From NCBI GenBank assembly GCA_030432565.1, contig JAUIGV010000032.1, positions 1 to 58,351 of the forward strand: DNA of 58,351 bases. The letters run 5' to 3'. A program made the position numbers and the translations under genes. Below, in pieces: positions 54,521 to 58,351 of this stretch. Origin of the DNA: Verrucomicrobiia bacterium. GTDB lineage: Bacteria > Verrucomicrobiota > Verrucomicrobiia > Verrucomicrobiales > Akkermansiaceae. The notes beneath the pieces were generated by a model. It was not told the DNA's origin and did not search any database. It saw only the letters and a list, made by a program, of their open reading frames with translations. Within the stretch, counting starts at the first letter, position 1. Every line of letters starts with the position of its first letter.

Positions 54521-55306
54521 CTACAGAGCCACGACTCTAAAAAAGAGCTTCGGCTCTCCGGCGTCCTGAACAAGCGTAATCAACTCGCCTGTTCCGGTAA
54601 CTGCTCCCCCGACAGGCTGCCAATTCTCAGCAGTGAGTGTCGTCGAACTTTGGAGCTGATAGTTGACTCCAAGAGCACTTCGAAACGAGATCGAAAGAGA
54701 ATTCCCGGATGAAATGGTCGTAAAGGTTGGCACTGCGGAAACCACTGCCGGAGCAGGAGTAAAACGAAATGCGCTCAAGGTGAATCCACGTCTGTCCTCC
54801 TGGGTCGCGACGGCGAACACGAAACCCGGAGAACGAGCCTGTTCCAGAGTGAACACGACAGGGTCTCCGCCTTCCTCAGCCCCATTGAATGCTTTGACAG
54901 TCACTGGTGCGTTTGCCGTTCCATCTTCCTGAAGGGTCACCGATTTCAGTTCGCGCCCAGTGTAGTAGACGAGATGATTGCGACGAACGGCAACAACATC
55001 GGTGAACCCGCTGCTAGCCTGCCAACCCGAAGTCCAGAGAGGCGTGTCTGGAGACGAACCATCTTGTTTGGCCCGGAGCCAGAAGACCTGGTTCTCAAGA
55101 TTCCCACCTCCTCCGTCACCACGGGTCACGACAAAGGCGACGCTCCCATCACTTCCTGCATTCATTGGAGTAATGAAGACAACCTGTTTGCCTGCATCCG
55201 TCTCGTCATAGGAATAGCCCCATGATGCTTGAAGAGACTGAGCATGACCCAGCGTGGCAAGAACAATAAATGCACTTAATAGTGTTCTAAAAAAGGGAGC
55301 TTTCAT
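54521..55306 (-). CDS. Secreted protein of unknown function, downstream of tpsB
   Basis: The 261-residue protein has a signal peptide (LLSAFIVLATLGHAQSLQAS). Its last 60 residues (GVNYQLQSSTTLTAENWQPV, then a FFRVV end) match a short C-terminal domain frequent in secreted Verrucomicrobia proteins. The middle is beta-rich with no named fold. ATG 55306 gives the signal peptide a normal length; 55312 is an alternative ATG two codons upstream. It starts 21 bases after the tpsB stop codon and is probably in the same operon. Confidence 0.72.
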   Translation of the reverse strand: MKAPFFRTLLSAFIVLATLGHAQSLQASWGYSYDETDAGKQVVFITPMNAGSDGSVAFVVTRGDGGGGNLENQVFWLRAKQDGSSPDTPLWTSGWQASSGFTDVVAVRRNHLVYYTGRELKSVTLQEDGTANAPVTVKAFNGAEEGGDPVVFTLEQARSPGFVFAVATQEDRRGFTLSAFRFTPAPAVVSAVPTFTTISSGNSLSISFRSALGVNYQLQSSTTLTAENWQPVGGAVTGTGELITLVQDAGEPKLFFRVVAL

Positions 55307-55327
55307 GATCAATTGAGGAATGAATTT

Positions 55328-57004
55328 CTAAAATGAGTATCCGACCTGGAAATAGAATTCTCCGTCGCCGGCTTCGACTTCCTGGACAGGAGAATCGATG
55401 TCGCTGAGGGCAAATCCGTATCCGGTGGTCGCACGTAAGTCTTCATTCACCTTGGCATCAAGTCCCAACCCGACGGACCAAAGTGTTTCGTCGCCTTCGA
55501 AGAAAAGAGCGTCTTCGTTCTTAACAGTAGCAAAGTCGCTGAAAAGAGTGGCGGAAAGATCCAAAGGCACCCCTCCAACATCCAGCGTGTCGAAGTGATA
55601 TTTGTAGTCCAACTTGACCATGAAAGAGCTATCACCCGAAGCGACTCCAAGAGGATATCCACGAACGGTTGGAAATCCTCCGGCAACATTCAAGAACGAT
55701 GGTGGCAAACGATCACCAAAACTGGTGCTGGCAGTCACAAAGGCAGAAAACTCGTGATCGCGGCCATCTTTTCCAGTGAAAACTTCGTCGAGGTATCGGC
55801 GATAGGCCGCATAGATTGAACCAGTCACAAAAGAGTCTTCCGCAAAAAGCCGCCCTTGTTGATCCAGATCTGTTCCTGAATCGGTATTGGCGAGGCTCGA
55901 GAGGTTGAATTCAATGCGCCCACCCATAATAAGCGAGCTATTGGGGGTTGTTCTGGAGTAACGGAGTCCGGCAGACGGAAGCAAAAAACCAGTACTGGCC
56001 TTCGGCACACCGATGCTGGTCTGATCCTGGGTGACGTCCAAATAGCGAAGACCGAGAATGCTTTCCAAATATTGACCGGTGTCGTTCCAGAGGGTTTTTT
56101 CCCAGCTGACGCCAAGGTTAAAACTATTACCCTCAAAGTCGATTCCCGTTGCACCGACGAGACCTACGTCTTCTGCAACAAAATTGCTGTAAGCCACATT
56201 AAAGGCCAGACGGCTGCTGGCAATATTGTCGAGGGGCAACATATAGTCCGCACCAAAGTAATTGCTGTTTCCCTCCAGTGTGGTTAACGCCTTAAAGTGG
56301 AATTTATCATCCGGAGTGAAGGTGTTCCAATTGGTGTAATCCAGGGTGAAACGCTCGCGTCCCAGTCTTTCGGCACCATAGTTGTCAATGGCTAAAGTTG
56401 TGATCGATTCATCGAGTTGCTTCACGCGGTATTCCAAAACGAGATCACCTTGTTCCGGAACCAGCACCGGACGAACCTGCTGGCGACTAAAACGGTTCAT
56501 CAACCCAACAGTCCCATCAAGAGCTTTGGCCGAGATGGTCTGTCCGACTCCGATAGGAGCAGCCGACATGATACGTGCTTTTTTAGCAGGAGACACCACT
56601 TGATCTTTCGCAGTCCCGACAATGCGGGTTTTGGTAATCTTCCCCTCAATAATTTTGACCTCAAGTGGTTTACCCTCGAGCGAAGCTTTGTATCCCGGAG
56701 CGGTTACCACTGCGCGGGTAGCAAGGATTCCCCGCTCCTGATAAAGTTCACTGATCCCTCGAAGGATCGCGGAGATCGAAACGGGAGCAAGTTGGGTCGC
56801 ATCGATATTACGGAGTTGGTAAGTCCGGCCGAGCGGATCTGGAACGAGCCCACCTTCACCCTCTTTCAGCAGAACTGTGACACCGTAAAGATCCTCGGAA
56901 GGAACAGAGGCATTACCGGAAAATTTCAGCGGCCCGGCAAGTGCGGAACCGGTGAACAGGGCGCTGGCTGTCAGGCCGGCGATGATTTTTGCGAGTGTGG
57001 TCAT
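55328..57004 (-). CDS. ShlB/FhaC/HecB-type two-partner secretion transporter (TpsB)
   Basis: TpsB proteins are outer-membrane beta-barrels that export a large TpsA exoprotein. The 558-residue protein has a signal peptide, an N-terminal POTRA region (LRGISELYQERGILATRAVV and LEVKIIEGKITKTRIVG) and a long beta-barrel ending FYFQVGYSF, with the C-terminal Phe that is the usual outer-membrane assembly signal. ATG 57004 is chosen for the signal peptide. It lies 40 bases after the end of the MBG-repeat gene, its likely cargo. Confidence 0.88.
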   Translation of the reverse strand: MTTLAKIIAGLTASALFTGSALAGPLKFSGNASVPSEDLYGVTVLLKEGEGGLVPDPLGRTYQLRNIDATQLAPVSISAILRGISELYQERGILATRAVVTAPGYKASLEGKPLEVKIIEGKITKTRIVGTAKDQVVSPAKKARIMSAAPIGVGQTISAKALDGTVGLMNRFSRQQVRPVLVPEQGDLVLEYRVKQLDESITTLAIDNYGAERLGRERFTLDYTNWNTFTPDDKFHFKALTTLEGNSNYFGADYMLPLDNIASSRLAFNVAYSNFVAEDVGLVGATGIDFEGNSFNLGVSWEKTLWNDTGQYLESILGLRYLDVTQDQTSIGVPKASTGFLLPSAGLRYSRTTPNSSLIMGGRIEFNLSSLANTDSGTDLDQQGRLFAEDSFVTGSIYAAYRRYLDEVFTGKDGRDHEFSAFVTASTSFGDRLPPSFLNVAGGFPTVRGYPLGVASGDSSFMVKLDYKYHFDTLDVGGVPLDLSATLFSDFATVKNEDALFFEGDETLWSVGLGLDAKVNEDLRATTGYGFALSDIDSPVQEVEAGDGEFYFQVGYSF

Positions 57005-57044
57005 TTGCAAGAGTGGGAAAAGGTTGGTTTGAATAGTACGATTC

Positions 57045-58351
57045 TTATTTGACCTTCTTGATGAGTTCTTCAGCAAGATCTAAAGTTTGGAGGTGCAACG
57101 GCACGGTATCGAGCGAGCGCAAGACCGCCTGCTTCTTTTCACCAGGGAGATTCACCCAGGAGTTAAGGTTGATAAGACGTAAACCTAGGCTCTGGGAAAT
57201 TGCGTAGCTATTTGAAAAGGGATTTTCCAAATCAAGGCCGATATTGTCACGCAGCCACTGCTCAAGATACACATCCTGAATCACCGAAGGCAGACCCGGA
57301 TATGGGTCAATCTTGAAGTCGCCCGGCGTCACCGTTATGTCGTAGTTTGCGAGGCTAAATCCATTTGAACCAATTGCGGAAGCCGGATTTGCAACCAACT
57401 CACCAACATAGAGTCCCATTGGAGAACTCGGATCCTCGGCAACCCCCATCAAACTTGTGATATTCAAAGTATCGATGGATTCAGCATTTGGAAGCAGCGC
57501 ATCTCCGTCGAGATCGATGGTAGCGAAGGCGGTAGGATCAATCGTGTAGCCAGCCCCTGCGAACCTCGTATCACCGGCTATTACGAGTTCAATCGCGCGG
57601 CGATTAATCGTGTAGTCCCCGGGAGTGTAGGAGATATCGTAGTTTGAAGCGGCAAAGCCGTTTCCACCAACTTGGTCTGCAATGCTGACCTCGTCTGTGT
57701 AGACTCCGGCAGAAGCAGCCGTATCGCCGGGAACGGACGTGAGATCGAAGACCACCGTATTGACCGTTTCACCATTGGGAAGCGCGCTACCCCCACCGCC
57801 GAAGGTATCGGTCACCGTAAAGGCAGTGTTGTCAAGAGTCTCGGAATTCCCATAGATTTTCTCCTGATCAAGAGCAGTCAAAAGGATGGCCCGTTGGTCG
57901 ATGGTAAAGTCTCCGGTGACTCTGGTGATTTCGTAGTTATTTTCATCAAATCCGTTCGAAGAAGTGAGGATATCGGTCGGAGCAAGATCGTCAGTGTAGG
58001 TTCCTACATTCGCGGTGGAGTCACCTGCGACATTGCTGGTGATAGTCATCGAGTCAATGCTCTCGGAGTTTGGCAAAACAGAATCTCCATCGAGATCAAC
58101 AACCGAGAATGTTGTGGTATCCGGAGTGATTGTTTCACCATAAGTCTTAGATTGGGGAAGAGCTGTCACGGTGATGGCCCGTTTGTTCACCACAAGGTCT
58201 CCCGAGATGTAGGTGATGTCGTAGTTGGACTCAAGGAATCCGTCCCCGGTGCCCGCAGTGCCGGCTACGGGGCCCGAAATGACAATCTCATCGCTGTAGG
58301 TTGCAGCATCAGCAGTAGTCGAAGCATCGACTCCGGTTGCAGAATTAATGG
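57045..58351 (-). CDS. MBG-repeat exoprotein, likely TpsA (5' partial)
   Basis: The frame is open to the right edge, so the start and N-terminus are missing. The visible 435 residues contain about four MBG-type repeats of roughly 90-100 residues, each with a N-Y-[DE]-I-[ST] ... G-D-[FLY] ... [IV]-[ND]-[KRQ]-R-A-I start (e.g. ISGDLVVNKRAITVTALPQ, VTGDFTIDQRAILLTALDQ), then a helical C-terminus ending ELIKKVK. The gene directly before a TpsB transporter suggests it is the secreted TpsA partner, although the diagnostic N-terminal TPS domain lies outside the window. Confidence 0.82.
   Translation of the reverse strand, partial: INSATGVDASTTADAATYSDEIVISGPVAGTAGTGDGFLESNYDITYISGDLVVNKRAITVTALPQSKTYGETITPDTTTFSVVDLDGDSVLPNSESIDSMTITSNVAGDSTANVGTYTDDLAPTDILTSSNGFDENNYEITRVTGDFTIDQRAILLTALDQEKIYGNSETLDNTAFTVTDTFGGGGSALPNGETVNTVVFDLTSVPGDTAASAGVYTDEVSIADQVGGNGFAASNYDISYTPGDYTINRRAIELVIAGDTRFAGAGYTIDPTAFATIDLDGDALLPNAESIDTLNITSLMGVAEDPSSPMGLYVGELVANPASAIGSNGFSLANYDITVTPGDFKIDPYPGLPSVIQDVYLEQWLRDNIGLDLENPFSNSYAISQSLGLRLINLNSWVNLPGEKKQAVLRSLDTVPLHLQTLDLAEELIKKVK

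Overview
The window looks like a chromosomal segment of a member of the Verrucomicrobiota, with moderately high GC and mostly without strong Shine-Dalgarno sites. I infer this from the gene families, not from a marker gene. They include a PEP-CTERM protein, a TIGR02597-like protein, paired DUF1592 and DUF1552 proteins typical of the Planctomycetes-Verrucomicrobia group, a DUF5069 protein, a PF07399-type Na+/H+ antiporter and several secreted proteins of unknown function. There are no rRNA genes, insertion sequences, phage genes or CRISPR arrays.

Layout. 1-785 is the 5' part of a secreted protein read leftwards, followed by about 800 bases without a convincing gene. 1603-3360 holds transaldolase and a small exported protein. 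3383-8227 is a leftward set: helical-repeat membrane protein, dicarboxylate/amino-acid symporter, proA and a small membrane protein. 8345-15114 runs rightwards: an LptF/LptG-type permease, an acidic protein, dusB, a LysM protein, an HTH-like protein, gltX and aroE. 15104-20304 runs leftwards and contains iscA, hscB and hscA followed by two related single-pass membrane proteins. 20536-22222 encodes two exported proteins. UvrD/Rep helicase, a DUF5069 protein and a DUF58-transglutaminase pair follow. 28543-36102 runs rightwards: lipoprotein, Na+/H+ antiporter, ribE, cytochrome-type DUF1592 protein, histone-deacetylase-like hydrolase and DUF1552 protein.

36253-41516 runs leftwards: lgt, a thioredoxin-fold protein interrupted by one in-frame UGA, a Ca2+/Na+ antiporter, a triple-FKBP protein and a small exported protein. 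41701-45812 is a compact rightward operon: dapB, folK, panB, a release-factor-like gene, thyA, folA and a DUF3127 gene. It links methylene-tetrahydrofolate use, dTMP synthesis and dihydrofolate recycling. 45816-58351 is entirely leftward: xseA, a PIN/TRAM protein, rseP, tyrS, tRNA-His, a deoC-aldehyde dehydrogenase-ALDH-like set, and a two-partner secretion locus (MBG-repeat exoprotein, TpsB transporter, secreted protein) that runs off the window.

The most interesting observation is at 37366-38640. A TGA codon sits exactly where the first cysteine of a thioredoxin CxxC motif belongs (W-U-A-G-C). The frame stays open for 363 further codons with conserved-looking sequence, and a hairpin fitting the bacterial SECIS pattern lies just 3' of the UGA. 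I read this as one selenoprotein gene that ordinary gene callers would split or truncate. Other points of note are a histone-deacetylase homologue between the DUF1592 and DUF1552 genes, an ALDH paralogue lacking its catalytic domain, a triple FKBP with a degenerate middle domain, and an Isc chaperone set without iscS or iscU.
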